Assembly: GCA_032622095.1 (NCBI GenBank) | Contig: CP136064.1 | Span: 130,061,605-130,125,604 of the forward strand | Length of the DNA stretch: 64,000 nucleotides | Source: Siphonodentalium dalli | Taxonomy: Eukaryota; Mollusca; Scaphopoda; Gadilida; Siphonodentaliidae | Reading direction: 5' to 3' | Shown: positions 11,601-26,600 of the stretch, in pieces | Layout of the letters: each line of letters starts with the position of its first letter | Numbering within the stretch: position 1 is the first letter of the stretch | Position numbers and translations under genes: made by a program | Notes under the pieces: model-generated | Told to the model about the DNA's origin: nothing | The model's input: only the letters and a program-made list of their open reading frames with translations | Databases searched by the model: none

Positions 11601-14600
11601 GCCATTGACCTCAGACAACTTAAAGGGGCACTAATAAACAATTATAATTAAATAATTTATCATATACCAAAAATGGTTGTAACCTTTTCACTGGATAAAT
11701 TGATCCGGGGAGTAACATTGGATATTAAAGTACCGTTGACCCTAAAGGGGAACTTAAAAATTGTATTATCATATATAGATGACTTAAAGAGGCAATAAAG
11801 AGCATTTATTATCAACTTGAAAGATAGAGTTAACTTTATCCGGAGAGTGTCATGCAATAGCTGATGTTTACCTCAAGTGACTAATAATTAATTTAAATGA
11901 CTTGAAGGGGCAGTATTAATTTACTCATTCTTTATCCGATCAATGCCGGGCACTCCAGCTAATAGAATATAAATATGTCATTTTCTGAGAAAATAAAATA
12001 AGAAACTCCAGCACTTCTATGTGAACATGGTTTGACATAGTGATACTATCATGTAAATATATAGCCTTTGATCACTCATGTAATTCTTAGTTTACTATTC
12101 TGCTTTCTCACGCATTACACCCTGACTTTATCTACAGGTGATGGAGTTTAGCAATGTAATGTCTGTGTTTCTTGTCATGTTTCCAAGTTAGGAAGCTCTT
12201 TTACTATCAAAAACTATTATGACTCATAAAATAATTTAACACAATAACTGTCAAGTATTTTGTGTGTATCTGCAGGAGGTCAGAGAACTAGAGAATGTTG
12301 AAGACTCAGAACCAGCAGACTTAGCTACCCTGGTATGTAGGATTTTCAGTTTTATTCCTTATGATATAAGTTTCAGTTACTCCATATGCCATATACAAAT
12401 TGAAAGTAGTCATATTAATGTATTTTGTGTTCAAATTGGCACACATTGTCATTCTTATATCTAAATTACAATCCTGATAATTAGGAAAAATGTCCTAGGG
12501 AAAAAAAAATCCTAGGAGAAATATTTCTTCTAGGAAAAATCAGCATTCTCTTAGGCTTTTTTTTTAACTAACTAAATGTACTTAAAATGATTAACAAATA
12601 ACATACATGATATATCGAATGATGATTGAAGAATCTCATTAATTAAAATTAATTAAAAAAATTAATGAATATTGACATGTCACTGACACGTGATGTTTAT
12701 ATGATAATCATACATCTGAGGTAGCCTAGGATAACATCAAAGTGTTGTTATACACGTATAAAGTTTACTTGAACTAAGTCTAAGAACACAGCTAGTAATT
12801 GTTTCAAGATTTGTTTAAATTCATTTTTATTCCAATTCCATTTAATAATATAAAGTTCAGATGTGATAAATGTTTGCAAAGGCAAAAATATCTTGGAATG
12901 TTCTTGTTGTGTTCATCAGACAGTCACAGTCAGTGGAACATATTTCTATAAAGCAGTTTCGTTTTATGAATTTAGCCGAAGATAATAAATTTTTCCTCGG
13001 CAAAACGGTTGACTTTGCCGATAGCCGACCGCTAATAATCAGGGTTGAAATTATATGCAACTCTCCTTGGTGGAATAATTTTCATAGGTTTGTCATTGAT
13101 CTATTCGGTTCGATTGAGGAATAAAGTATTTACATTTTCACATGTATTGTTGGATCAAGACTAATATTTGATTTTTACATCCTTCCAGTGGCATACTGCC
13201 TGCTTCAACCCAAAAAATGATAAAACTGGGAAAATCATATAATTTCATATTTTTCCACGAAGATCCAAATATACCATGAATCAGTATAAAAATTTATATA
13301 GGCTATATAAGATAGTGTGATATCCAGTGTGATAAATATCCAGACTCCGTCTCATTTCTTACTTCTACATCTGAGGACACTGGTACTCCCACTGATTTCA
13401 GGGATGAAGGGGGAATCCCCATTTTGTAAAAACTCATTAATATTCATGTTTCCAAATAAGGCATTGTTTATAATTGCGAGTCACACATAGATCTACACAC
13501 TTGTAGCTGAAGTCATGTAAACATGCAACAGTGGTCACTTTTCTTCTGACCAATATCTGTGCAATAAAATGTGGCAGTACGAAAAATTGTACTATTAGAT
13601 CATATACAGTGTGTTGATGAACTGAGAATTCCCCCAGTGGCTATAGGTTTACCGTTCCCGCAAGCCCTAGTGGAAACCCTGCCACTAGTTGGAAGCCATA
13701 AATTTTTTCCGAATTTAGTTATCTTGGATTTTTCTCTTTGCATGACTAAATCCTTCGCCAGACCCTATAGGCCACATCCTTCATCCAATTGTCACTAAAT
13801 ACTATGCATGTATCTTCGGGGTGACCACTAAATGGGAGCAATAAAACATATCTTGGATTTCACATTTGAAACCATCGGCACACCCTGCAGCCAATATTTA
13901 TTGGATAAATGTTTAAAAAAATTTACAGGCATGTTCAGGATCATTTCTAGATGGGAGCTATCAAATTACAACAATATTCAATCAATAACATGGCTGTATG
14001 TAGCCATCTTGGATTTTAAACTTTGCATCACTAAATTCTTCGGCATGCCCTACTGTGCCGATATTGTTCATCCAATTGATCCAAACTTCATATGGATCTT
14101 CGGGTTGTCCTCTGGTATTACGTAAACATTTAAACTTTCCTTATTTCCTTATTCCTTATTGCTCCATTGACTGTAATGTATGATGATATACCCTTTCCAT
14201 GTTAAGCTACAGTGTTATTAACATCTTAATTTTATTCACTAATTACAGAAGTTTCTACCCCCCACCTATGATATGTTTGCTCATGGAACGCAACAAAACC
14301 AATTACTTAAATCGAGATAACGTTCAAAAACAAATCCTTGCCGTCATTCCAGTTTCCAATAACCTCACAATTGCAATGTGCCATATCGCTAAGGGAATAA
14401 TCCATACTGCTGAGACTAAACCCATTTTGTGACACATATACTGAAGCTTATAATTACGAAGAGAGTTGACTAAAAAGCCCTTCCTATTCAAGTCATAATG
14501 AAATAGCATTCTGAGTAAAATGTAAAGTATGTTTCCCAAATTTTGCAGACTTTGGTGTTTGCGTCATTATCTGAGTCTCCGGGCAGTATATCAGTGATTT

Positions 14601-17600
14601 AGTATGTAAGGTTGGATATACTGTGACCGACTTCATTGCAGTCCAATAAGACGTGTTGCCTAAATAGGCTAAGATACAATAATTTCTAACACAACCATAT
14701 ACTGGAGTGAACCACTGAGTGAACCAGATATGGAAACCACATGAGTGAACCATATTAGTGAACCACATTGAACCAGAAATGGAACCGACATGTGTGAACC
14801 ATATTAGTGAACCACAACTAAACTCACTCAATGAATCACATTAGTGAACCAGAAATGGAACCCACATGAGTGAACCATAGCAGCAAACCACAACTAATCC
14901 CCACTCAGTGAACCACATTAGAGAACCATACACACAACCCCTTGACCTTAATGGTTTGAACCAATCATATGGAAGGATGCCGCACCAAGGGCTATATAAA
15001 CGGAGTCAGCAAGCAAGTTGCTTGTATTTCTGAATAAAGATGTTAGTGGCCAAATCACTGCATAAGAATTTGGTAAGGGTTAATATTTGTGCCACCTGAT
15101 TTTGACCTGGTCGAGCTAACATAAATTTGATTAGAACTAATTGTCTTATGTGATTTTGATAAGTATTGACTGCTGTAGTCTTCAGAGTCCCAGTCTTCTC
15201 ATTCGTTGCAGTCAGGTGAGCAACTCCACAGGCATTGACTGTCTTGTGGTTGCTTTTATGGGCATATACAATTGTAATTTCTCAAAATTATTCCAAGTAT
15301 GCTTTCAGCCACTTACAATTTATATGCCCATAAATGCAACAAAAAAGATATTGATTGCAATATGAAGGCCTTTGACAATCCTTATAATGGGCCCTTAACT
15401 GGCAGATACAAAATAGGAATAAATATTCTCAAAATAGTAAAATTGTCTGAGAATCCATTAATTAACTTTTGTTGGGTTCAGTTCTGTTGTCTTGGTTTCC
15501 TTATGATATCAACATGGTAATTATAATACTTTTTACTGGCCAAATGAAAACATTAACAGTTTCTTATATGAAACAGAATATAAAACTTTTAAATTAAATT
15601 ATTTCTATTTCTGTCACTACAATGCAGGAAGATGAGCTGAAAAATGCCGAGGAACAAATAGTGAAACTGTCAGATGTTCGCACTGGATTCGGTGACTCAC
15701 GCGACGATAATGGTAAAAAGTTACAGCTTACGGACACTCGATATCAGGAGCTAGATGAAAAGGTCAGACAGCTAATGGACACTATGGAACCATTAAAGGT
15801 CAGCTGTGTTTTCAACTTTTGTTTTTGGTATCTTGCTGTCACTATGTTGCATGTATTGTATATTAGATGGTCTAATTATTGCACTTATTTGTATAGCAGT
15901 TCAATAAACTAATGTCTTGACGATTCATCTTTTCCAACAAATAGCCCAGTTTGGGGAAAGAATATCATTCTTACCCGAGTTACAGCCTTGTTATACTTTG
16001 AAATTGTTAATTGTCACCACTATTGCCAATCTTTTTGTCAAAATGAAATTTTCTTTACCAACTTCCAAAAAGATTATCTTAATTGGATCGAGGGATCTAA
16101 TTGGTGAAAATGATCATTTTTATATGCCCGTTTGAAAAAAACGGCCGTATTATGTGATTGGTCTGTCCGCACCAACGAAAGGGTTTATTGAGTTTGGACT
16201 TTTACTATTTTGAGAATATTTATTCCTATTTTGTATCTGCCAGTTAAGGGCCCATTATAAGGATTGTCAAAGGCCTTCATATTGCAATCAATATCTTTTT
16301 TGTTGCATTTATGGGCATATAAATTGTAAGTGACAGAAAACATACTTGGAATAATTTTGAGAAATTACAATTTTAAATGCCATATTTACTGTTGTTTGGG
16401 GTCTATGAATCATTCTAACACAACTTTCTAAAAACCACAAAAGTTTGGAAACAATTTATGTCCACACTGTTGTTGCATTCAAGGACAAGGATTGAGGGCT
16501 TAAGCTCATTAAACCTGGACGTTCATAATAATATATCTGCAAATAATTGTTATTTTTCTCCAGTACTGAAGAGTTTACATAACACATAGACATATACACA
16601 TCAAATTACTAATAACGGAGTTTACAGAGATAATATATGTTGTATGCTGATATCAATATTCAAAGTAGCCATTAAACCACTTTCGTTGGTGCACTTTTTG
16701 ATGCCTCGTTTAAGCTTGTTCATATGGACGGACCTGAGCTTGTAAACCACTATCCACTAAAATACCCTTTCATTTGTCCATCTGTTTGTCCGTCTAGCCA
16801 TCCGTGAGCTTCCCAGACCAAATTTCAGGTCAAGTTTGAAATTTGGGTTTGTTCCGATTATTTTGTAATGACTTTATGGCTCTTTTCGACTTAGAATTTT
16901 CAATATTTGAGGTTTCCGGATGATAACTTTAGTTTGGTTTATTATATCAGAACCAGATTTGCTATGTGAGTTTTCCAGACCAAAATACTGGTCAAATTCG
17001 ATTATGGGTTTGGTCCGATTAATATTGTCTACAGTTCACGCCCAGCATAGCTCTAGTTTATCTTTATTATACATCGTAAAATATAACAACAGAAGAAACT
17101 TTTATCTAATATCTAAGTAGCAATGTTGTGATAAATCTCTCAACGACAGCCGGATACTGTTTACTATTGCTACATAGTTATCAAATAACAAGTGTCTGTC
17201 ATCAAGGCATGCATATCATTATACCCCCCGCAACGAGTTGTGGGGGGGTCTACTGGAATCAGCTTGTCTGTTGTACTGTCCGTCCGTCCATCTGTCCGCT
17301 CTCACGAGAGGGTTTTGTGTGGCTTTATTTGTGGAGATGAAGCCCTTGTGTGGTTGTTTTGACTTGTGTGGCTAGCCACATAACTTGGACAATAAAAACA
17401 AATTGAGAATTCAAAAAAGGTTTTTTTGAGGCTCTGAATCGCCTGCCAGAAGCCACCCAAAATTTGTTATCCATCAGCTGTCCATCAAATTGTCCAAAAA
17501 AATGGACAATCCACCTCCACAATTTCAGTCAAAGCGTTTTTAGTAGGGTTTTGTGTGGCTTTATTTGTCGAGAGGAAGCCCCTATGTGTCTTTTTTTACT

Positions 17601-20600
17601 TGTGTGGCTAGCCACATAACTTGGACAATAAAAAAAAATTGTGTGTCTACTAGCCTAAAGAGTCAAGACACAGCCAGATTTGGATAAAAGGCTAGGGCCC
17701 AACGAAGCTTCGAGATTCGATTCAATTTCGAATCTTGCTACCCGATTCGATTCGATTCGAAAGCGGTTGTCTGATTCGGGATATTGCGAATCGTTGGATA
17801 AAAGTCCTTTATCGCCCGCATTTTCCCCAAATAGTTAACAATAATCTGCGACCGCCGTGTCCAACGTGTAGGTAGGTTGCCAAATAGATTGTACTTTCTC
17901 CCCCACTAATCTAGCGTGCCTATATGAAGTCATGTGAGATAGCTAAGTGGAATTTCCTACCTCGGATGAGCACGTGGTGTCTGTCTGTCTGTTTCAAATA
18001 AAATGTTAAAATGTAATCGAACTGAAATATGTGTGACGAACATTAAATGAATGTACATGTAATAAGTTTCAGCTTGTTAATTGCATGTCTAACTGGGTAT
18101 TCCACACAAAACAACTTCATCTGGAAATATATACATCTGATTTGACCCAATTCTACGCGTTACCTATAACCAAACCACACGATTGCTGTTGATATACGCA
18201 ATGTATATAGTTCGGCGTTTCTGCAAAATGCATGTGTCCATCATATACATAAACATTAATTGTATTGTATTGCAAATGTATAACATAAAAGTAACTCGAT
18301 AATTGAAATTTATAGGTTGTCATAGCAACATAAATTTCTCATTAAATATTTCTTCGCTCGAATTTAACGAGCAGACTTGAATCTTTGCCTTGAATCCGAA
18401 TATCTAAATGTTCTGACAGTCTCAATTATTTATTATCTCTGTATCAGTTAGTGTGTTTTCAAATCTTTGTTACATACCAAATTTGTACTTTTGACCAAGT
18501 TTTTGCAAGTTATTAGTTTTTGTCACAAACATTTTGAAAATGTTAGAATGGCGACATGAGCGATTTGGGAGCAGAAACATCATCCTGGGTGCATGAGTGA
18601 CTTGTGTGCATGGGATGGTAAAATCTCACTCTCGGGACAATATTTTTATCCCAGACACTCGGCAAACTCGTGTCTGGCTCAAATATCTTTCCCCTCGGGT
18701 AACATTCCCCATCCGATAGATACACCACCACCCATCGAGGATAATAATAATAATCGCATTCCAAATGAGTGGATATATATGACAGTGGGCAACAGACACT
18801 CAGTAACAGTTTAATTATAAACGTTCATGTTATTATTCTGAATACAAATAATTTGTTTCATTTAATCATTGTTGTTGTTTTTATTCTTAAATGAAATTCA
18901 GATTCAGGAAACATAGAATTCACATCCTAATAATGATATAAGATATAGACTATAGACACATGATTTACCAAGCTATCCAAGATGGTGGATTGCTTGCGAT
19001 ATTCCTACAATTAACACTTATTTCTGCAATCTGCATGTCTACAAATGGTTTCTTTTAGGGAGTTTTTGGCGATAAACACACAAAATAGACATGTATTTTA
19101 TAAAATTTTAATATTGACATTTAATTATAATATTTACTTTCCGTCAATATCGACGCTTTTGAAGCATACTTAAATACGGATATGGTATCCGGAATCTGGG
19201 AATATATACCGCAAATCTGCCGCGAGTGTTGGCAATAGATTCGATTCCATTTCGAATCTTAACCATGATTCGATTCGAGATTCGATTCGATGTTGAATTT
19301 GCCGATTCGTCGGGCCCTATAAAAGGCTCACAAATTCATTTTAAAAACCACACAAAATGCACTGTAATTCATTCATTCAACTATCTATTTGCGAGAACAA
19401 AAACTATTCTAAAAAGCCACACAGAACGGACAGTTTACAAAAGCACACAACTATCTGTTTGCAAGAACAAAAATAAAAGCCACACAAGTCATTTTTTACA
19501 GACTCACAAAATTTTAGCCCCACGACTACCATTTCGTAGGTAGTACTGTGGACACAAATTTGTCCGGAGTTTTTCTCAGTTGTTTTATGATCATTTTCTG
19601 TGAAACTTGGCACAGACATCAACCACCATAATCTGGTCGTTGAAGCATTGGACCTAGAAAAAAATATTAACAAGCTGTTTTTGGTGTAATTTTGTAGGGC
19701 AGAATCTGAGGAATAACATATTCAAAATCCGATAAAATCCGCTTTGGTTGTTAATATCTGAAATTGTTGAATTTCTGCGGTAGGTGCAACAATAAATGCC
19801 AAATTTGTAGTAAATTTAAATATTGACAAACAATGTTTAGCCTTAAACCATATTTGTAGAATGTCTTTCCCAAAACGGCCGCCAAAATGGAGAAAACTGA
19901 ATGAAATTTACAATTTGTGCAACATGTAATTGCTAGTCCTATAAGATAGAACAAATACTCAAATTATTTGAGGATATTCATTGCAGAGTATAAGAGAAAC
20001 GTTTGATCAGAGATGTAAGAATTCTCCCTAATGAATCCCAAGAGAGAGCAATCGAAAGAAGGGTCTCATGCAACGGTTATATCTGAACCTTTGGGCGCAC
20101 AGAATCGAAACAATAACACAGTTCTATATGTACTTTTTATGTTGAATCATGTGATTATATGTGTAATCAAACAGTTAAATGCGATTTGATATGGATGTAT
20201 TGATTCTGTGATCTTTTCTAGAAGCAAAAATATATGTAGTCAGAGCAGTCGCGTGAATGTGACCGATCAGCATTAATTTTGATATCTACAACATTAACCC
20301 TTCCAAGATGCACTGCTATAGAACAATATAAGATATATGCATATAGTTTTGGGTAAAATCTGAAGATCCTATTGTCCATATCTCAAAATAGTAATCATAG
20401 TTGGTTCTAATCAGGTGACAAAACACGAATATTTCGCTCTGATCACAAGAATGCATGGTGGTATATAATGAACACAATTTATCAAAACACAAAGGAGTAC
20501 AAAACATATCTTCAATAAATTCTAAACTTGACCGATATGGTTAACATATAATGTGGCTGAGACTGTGTTTATATCTTGAAATTATATTTAGTTATATTCA

Positions 20601-23600
20601 CCAAAGCCACATATAAGTGAAAAGTACTACGATTTCTGCAACCGCATCACCGCGTTTGCCCCTTATCCCTAAAGTTACATATAGTTGTTGTACACAAAAC
20701 CACAAATAGCAACATTTAGCAAATGTTCAACACTGAAATAACAGCTTTAAATGATGATCCCCTGCTATTTAGCACAATTACGTGGGTGGTTTTGTTAAGA
20801 TATTTTAAAACAAAACGATACTGAAAATTAATATTGTGCATTGCGTGGTAGTATATTCCAGTTGTAAAGTGGGGACTGAAGTAATTTGAACAAAATGTTC
20901 CAATAATAAACCGGTTTGGTAGCTGCGTGAAAATTAGTCATAAATAATATGTGAGATGTACCATCTCTTTGATCTCGTGAGATATGGCGCTAATCTATTG
21001 AAGAGATTGGTGTTTCTTTGCAGTGTGATAAGCATTGGGACATATGTGTATGGTATATTATCACGGAGAGTGCAGCAAATTCCATAAATCTAACTAGTCT
21101 TTATACCACAAGGGTGTGCACTTCAGTGTATGTGTTACATTCAATGATTAATCACAATGTCCAATGAAACTACCATGCACTTCGTGGTGAAACATTACTT
21201 TGTGTGTTGCATGACCAAAATTATCATATTTTGTCCGGACAGTTGGATGTTGGATAAGCAAAAAACCAAAACTTTAACCATTGGGTTTGACTTGCGTTGA
21301 AATGACCAATACATCCTTCAGATGAATATTTTAATGATCTGTGTACCTTTAAAGATACTAAACAACATGAATGTACATTACTAATATGTATGTCCACTCC
21401 TATGTGGTTATCCAATATGTTGCTTTCGTCGTGGTATATCTTTGAGTTGCAGCCATTTTGACAGCCATTTTATGGCCGTGATTGTATTATTTTCTGTCCG
21501 TGTCACTCAATTCGCTCCGGTGCACAAACTTGTATAACTACGTAATCCCAATGCCATAACATATCGTATACTTACCTTCATCATTTACGTCATTTACGAA
21601 TTTTGGATATGTTGTACATGAAGATTTCCTCTTTCCAACGATACAAAATTTACCTTGTTAAGATTTTTGTCCTGGTAGACCTTATATTTTCAGCCCGACA
21701 GCCAGACTAGCTTTTATTCCTACATTTTTAGGTCAATTTTTTAAAAACTTGTCACAGATATTTAGTACCATGGGAACCTGTGCACCTGCGATTATGACGT
21801 CTGTCCGACATTTTGTGGTGGAGTTACCTCCCTTTTTCGACTTACAAAATCTTCTCAAAATGCATAATTTTGTCCGAGCTTTTATTCCTACATTTTCTGG
21901 TTAATTGTTTTGAAACTTGGCACAGATAATTAGTACCATGGGAACCTGTGCACCTGCGATTATGAGGTCTGTCCGAATTTTTTTTGTGGAGCTAGCCCCA
22001 TTTTTCAACTTAGAAAATCTTCTCAAAATGCATAATTTTGTCCGAGCTTTTATTCCTACATTTTTCAGTCAATAGGTTTTAGGATTAGGATTAACGGTTA
22101 AGAGGTTCAAGATTAGTGTTAGGGCTTAGGGGATTTAGGGTTACCTGTTCACATAATTTCAGTGCCCAATATACAGTAATGGCTACTACATTCAAATAAC
22201 ATGTTGAATACGGGGGTATACCTCAGTCCCATTTGGGACAGGCCCATCTCTAGTTTTGACTGTATAGTTGTTAGGGACAAATATAAAAGAGCAACATCTT
22301 TGTTTATCTGGAAATGTTGGATTTTTTCCCTTCTGAACAGATATTTCAACCATAGGTTGTTGGATCTTCATGAAATTTATTATGGATGTTCACCACAATG
22401 AGGAAGTTCAATGGAGTGTTCAATTGTTTTGTTCAGGTTTTTTGTTTTAGAGTTACAGTGAAAACTGCAATTACGACCACTGCCGTGACCGACCACCTGT
22501 CTTTTCCGACCAAATTCCTTTTGTACGGACAAGTTTCACTATATAAACGACTTGCCGTGAGCGACCACCTGTCTAACTCGTCCACCGGTCGGTATATCGC
22601 GGCAAAAACATAAATATTTACTTGTTATGAACGACCAATTCCATCAAAAAAATATATAATTTGTGCACGAAAAAGTTAAACTTTAAATGCACAAACTTAT
22701 GTACTTTTATTCCCCGTTCTGAACCCCCGAGTCTATCAGTGTTTGATGCGCGTGAGGGTATTAGTTTCACATGTCAATTAAGGTTACCGGATATTATAAC
22801 GAGGTGAGAATTGCTCGCTGGTGTATTCATCTTTGTTTATCTGAAAATGCAGATTTTTGGGGCCGTTTGCCTGGGTATCTCTGTCATAGGTATGCCCACA
22901 CTAGGCGGTATGCCACATGGGGCTATGCACCGGATGACAGTACATCTCTTGAAGATGGCTTCCAAGATGGTAGTCTTAAATGACGTTTCCGATATGAGGT
23001 TATATTAGGTTTGTTCGGTTTATTTGCATTTATAGCATGTGACTTGGGAAGTATTCATTCTTATTTCTTCTACACTCAAGATAAGTCATTCTTTTATTTA
23101 CTCTGTCATTACACATTATGTCTAGTCATTGTTTTCCGCTGCGGTTTGGGTAACTTGTTGTTTCAATGAAATGCACTGCAGATGTAAACATTCCAAAATT
23201 AGCGAGAATAAAACAATGTCGCTTTCTTGAATTTTTTTCTGAGCATTACACTCAGATTAAATTCAATAATACTTCGGATTCTATAGGATATTTAGCCTTG
23301 TACCTGCCATGGTTTGCACTATGCACTTGGTCAACTATGCGCCAGTTGGCGTGAGCAATATTTGCAATAACCTATTAAAATAAAATGTAATCTGTGAGCC
23401 ATGATTTATTTAATTCCGATGAGATAGGAGCTTTTCACCAATTGAACGCACAGGAAAAAACTATGGTGGTCATCATTAACGGAGATTGGATATTTTCATC
23501 GTAAACTCCGATCTTGGGCAGAAATTCCTGTTTTATTTGGACAAAACCCCTTACTGGAGGCAGACCATTCTTAGTTATTGTGGTGGATAGATGGTAACGT

Positions 23601-26600
23601 GTTGTGATATTGATGGCTTGGTGTTTTTGTTCAACAGTCGTCAATAATTTATATGTTCTGCCGACAGTCCTGGTCATTCATGGCAATTCATCCGTCTCTC
23701 CATAACATTCAGGTAAATGATGTCATCAATCAGTCTGATGAGAGAAAATAGAACGGTTTAATATCTTAGTTATGTTGGCATCTATTCAATAAGTTCAATA
23801 TTTAACAGCGGATTTTCTTTGGGTTCCCAAGAATCTATATACATTGTTGAAAAGATTACTGATCCCACAGACTCAGAAGAAAACTAGATTTATATGTAAC
23901 TTTATGAATGTTAGCTCAGTTTTGTGAGAAAATGAAATCAGTTCAATCTGTTGTGATAGTAACATTTGAAACTTCCAAGCTGTCACCTTGCTATACATGC
24001 AGTTACATATATATCATAAGCTGTCACCCTGCTATGCGTGCAGTTTCATATGTATCACAAGCTGTCACCCTGCTATACATGCTGTTACATATATATCACA
24101 TACATATTATTGCATATATATCATTTGGATGTATAACACATCTACATTTCACATGTTTTAGACAGACATAATTTATTTATGATTTATTTACCAATAAACC
24201 TTTGAACCTTTGACATTCTTACTGTACATATAATGTTGAAAACTGTTTGTCATTTCAGTGTGAACTAGATCAGCTGCAGAACGATCAAGCCGATGCCAAA
24301 GATCAACAAAAGCAAATTCAGGCAAAAGTCACTGAACAAGAAAAGAAGATAAAGAGGATCCAGAAAAGGATAGAAACAGACATCAAGGAAATTGAAGTAT
24401 ATAGTAATGCCCTAAATAATCGACTCCTTAACCACAGCAGAACTATGGGTAATTTTTCAGGATTTAGTCGGAAATATAGCTTGTTGTTCCGATGAATGGC
24501 AACAAGCCACATTTCCGACTAAATACTGAAAAATTACCCATAATTCTGCTGTGGTTAAGGAGACGATTATTTAGGTCATTACTGTATATATCCCTTATTT
24601 TGCATTTGAATGAAATAGACAGAACACAACACACATCTTAATCAAGAATCTGCGTTCAAGTGAGCTGTGGATAGCATAAGCATGTAGCAAATATAATGTT
24701 ATCCACATCGAGTTCTGTTCTGTTTTTTATCAAGTAAGCTGGATTCGTGACTGACTCAGACTCATCAATTATTCAGGCATGACTGAAAATAGATACTAGA
24801 TGACATTATTAACTCAAAATAGTTCTATATTGTGTTCAATAGATGGGAGATGGTAATATGTATTCAATGGCAATGAGCACGGAATAAATTAGTCTCTGTT
24901 ATTTTCACTTTTCTGTTCAGTTTAATGACGGAGCAGCATAGAGTTAAGAAGAAATAATAGCACACCATTGACATTGCAGCTGACTGAATTTATGTGCAAT
25001 TTATTCCACACCCATTTCCACACCAATTACCTTGAGGCACATGTATTCAATGGAATCCTAGTAATTGAATACATATTAATGTTGACGTCGCCAAGAAAGG
25101 TGATGTACATTACGTCAACAATCCACTTCGGGGCCACGATCAGTACTGGTTATTCATCACAATATCTTATCACAATAATGGTAGCTATAGTATCAATGAA
25201 AGTGACAGTCATGGATTGAACTTATCGGACACAACAGTGTTGAATAAATACAGAACACAAATTACATCATAATGTTTAATCTTTTATCGAACTCATTGCA
25301 GAAGGTGCATAGTAACATTTTGTTTGAGCTACGCTCTCGTTAAAATATATACTTGCATCATCTGCAACTCATACGATATAAGATTCTCGATTTAGATGCA
25401 TGTTGTGTTCTGTCTATAAATAGCACAGGCATGCTAATTTCCTATATATATTTAGAATGAAAGAGATCGCCATAGAAAGCTGCACAAATTGCTGACTTGA
25501 ATGGGGCTTGATTCGCTTCTGTGTAATTTGAAAATTATAGTTACTGAGTGCTTTTGATTTTCAGTGCGAAAACAGGTTTTTAATAAATTTAAATAGATAT
25601 CAGTCTTAGATTTGTGAGAAGCAAGAGATAAGCTGCTTTGCACAACTTCCCATAAGATATGTGTTTTACATCTTCTAGGATCAGAAGTCCAAAGTGCTTG
25701 AACTAACGGGTCAAGAAATTATAACTAAAAGAAAAAGGGAGGACTTGCAAAGTGAAATAAAGCAGATTGAGAAGAGGGTTGCCGACGAAGAACGAGAGTA
25801 ACTATTTCATAATATAATTTGTTACAACTTGAAGGATATTACCAATGTATTTGAGGCTAATTATAAAGTTTCCTCTGCAAGATGCATGGAGTCCTTCGAT
25901 TTTGAAAAAATTTGGTGCGCAGTTTATTGATCGCTTGATTTTGGCTGTAGGCAGGCAATTTTGCTTTGGTGCACCTAACAGGAAATATAATTTATAACCG
26001 ATGCACGTGCATGCAAACATCTGTAATACACTCAAATAGCATTGCTTTGTGCTATCGTTGTTAACTGATGTGTTACCGTGCTGCATTTTATTAGTTAATT
26101 ATTGAGTAAACTTAACCAAGATCGTGGGCGAGGAACTTTTTGCGCGCTACTTTTAAATTCCACGCGCATGATGGCACGGAAGAGCAATGGTGCACTTCAG
26201 AATCGAAGGACTGTGCATGAAGCTTATGTATTATGCAGCCCAGATTGGAATATTTCATCTGTTATATTAATAGACCAGCATTGGTTATGCAGACTGGACC
26301 ACCCTAGGTCCACTGTCTAGGCGGTCCAGTCCAGTCCGTCATTCCGGTCCAGTACCCTTGCCTGGACCGGTACAAAGCAGTCTGATCCACTTATATTACA
26401 TGTGAATGAATTACCCTTTTAGCAAAGTGTTCATCGTATTCAGGGAAAATTAGTTCACTGTATCGAAACAAGGTGGTCAAACATTTTTGCAGCACGGCTT
26501 GCCGCAGTTAACAAATTGTTGTATATTAGGCGATTAGAGCTCCATGATCCAGTGGTTAGCGTGTCGGTCTTGCATTCTCTGTTGGCACAACGATATGGAT

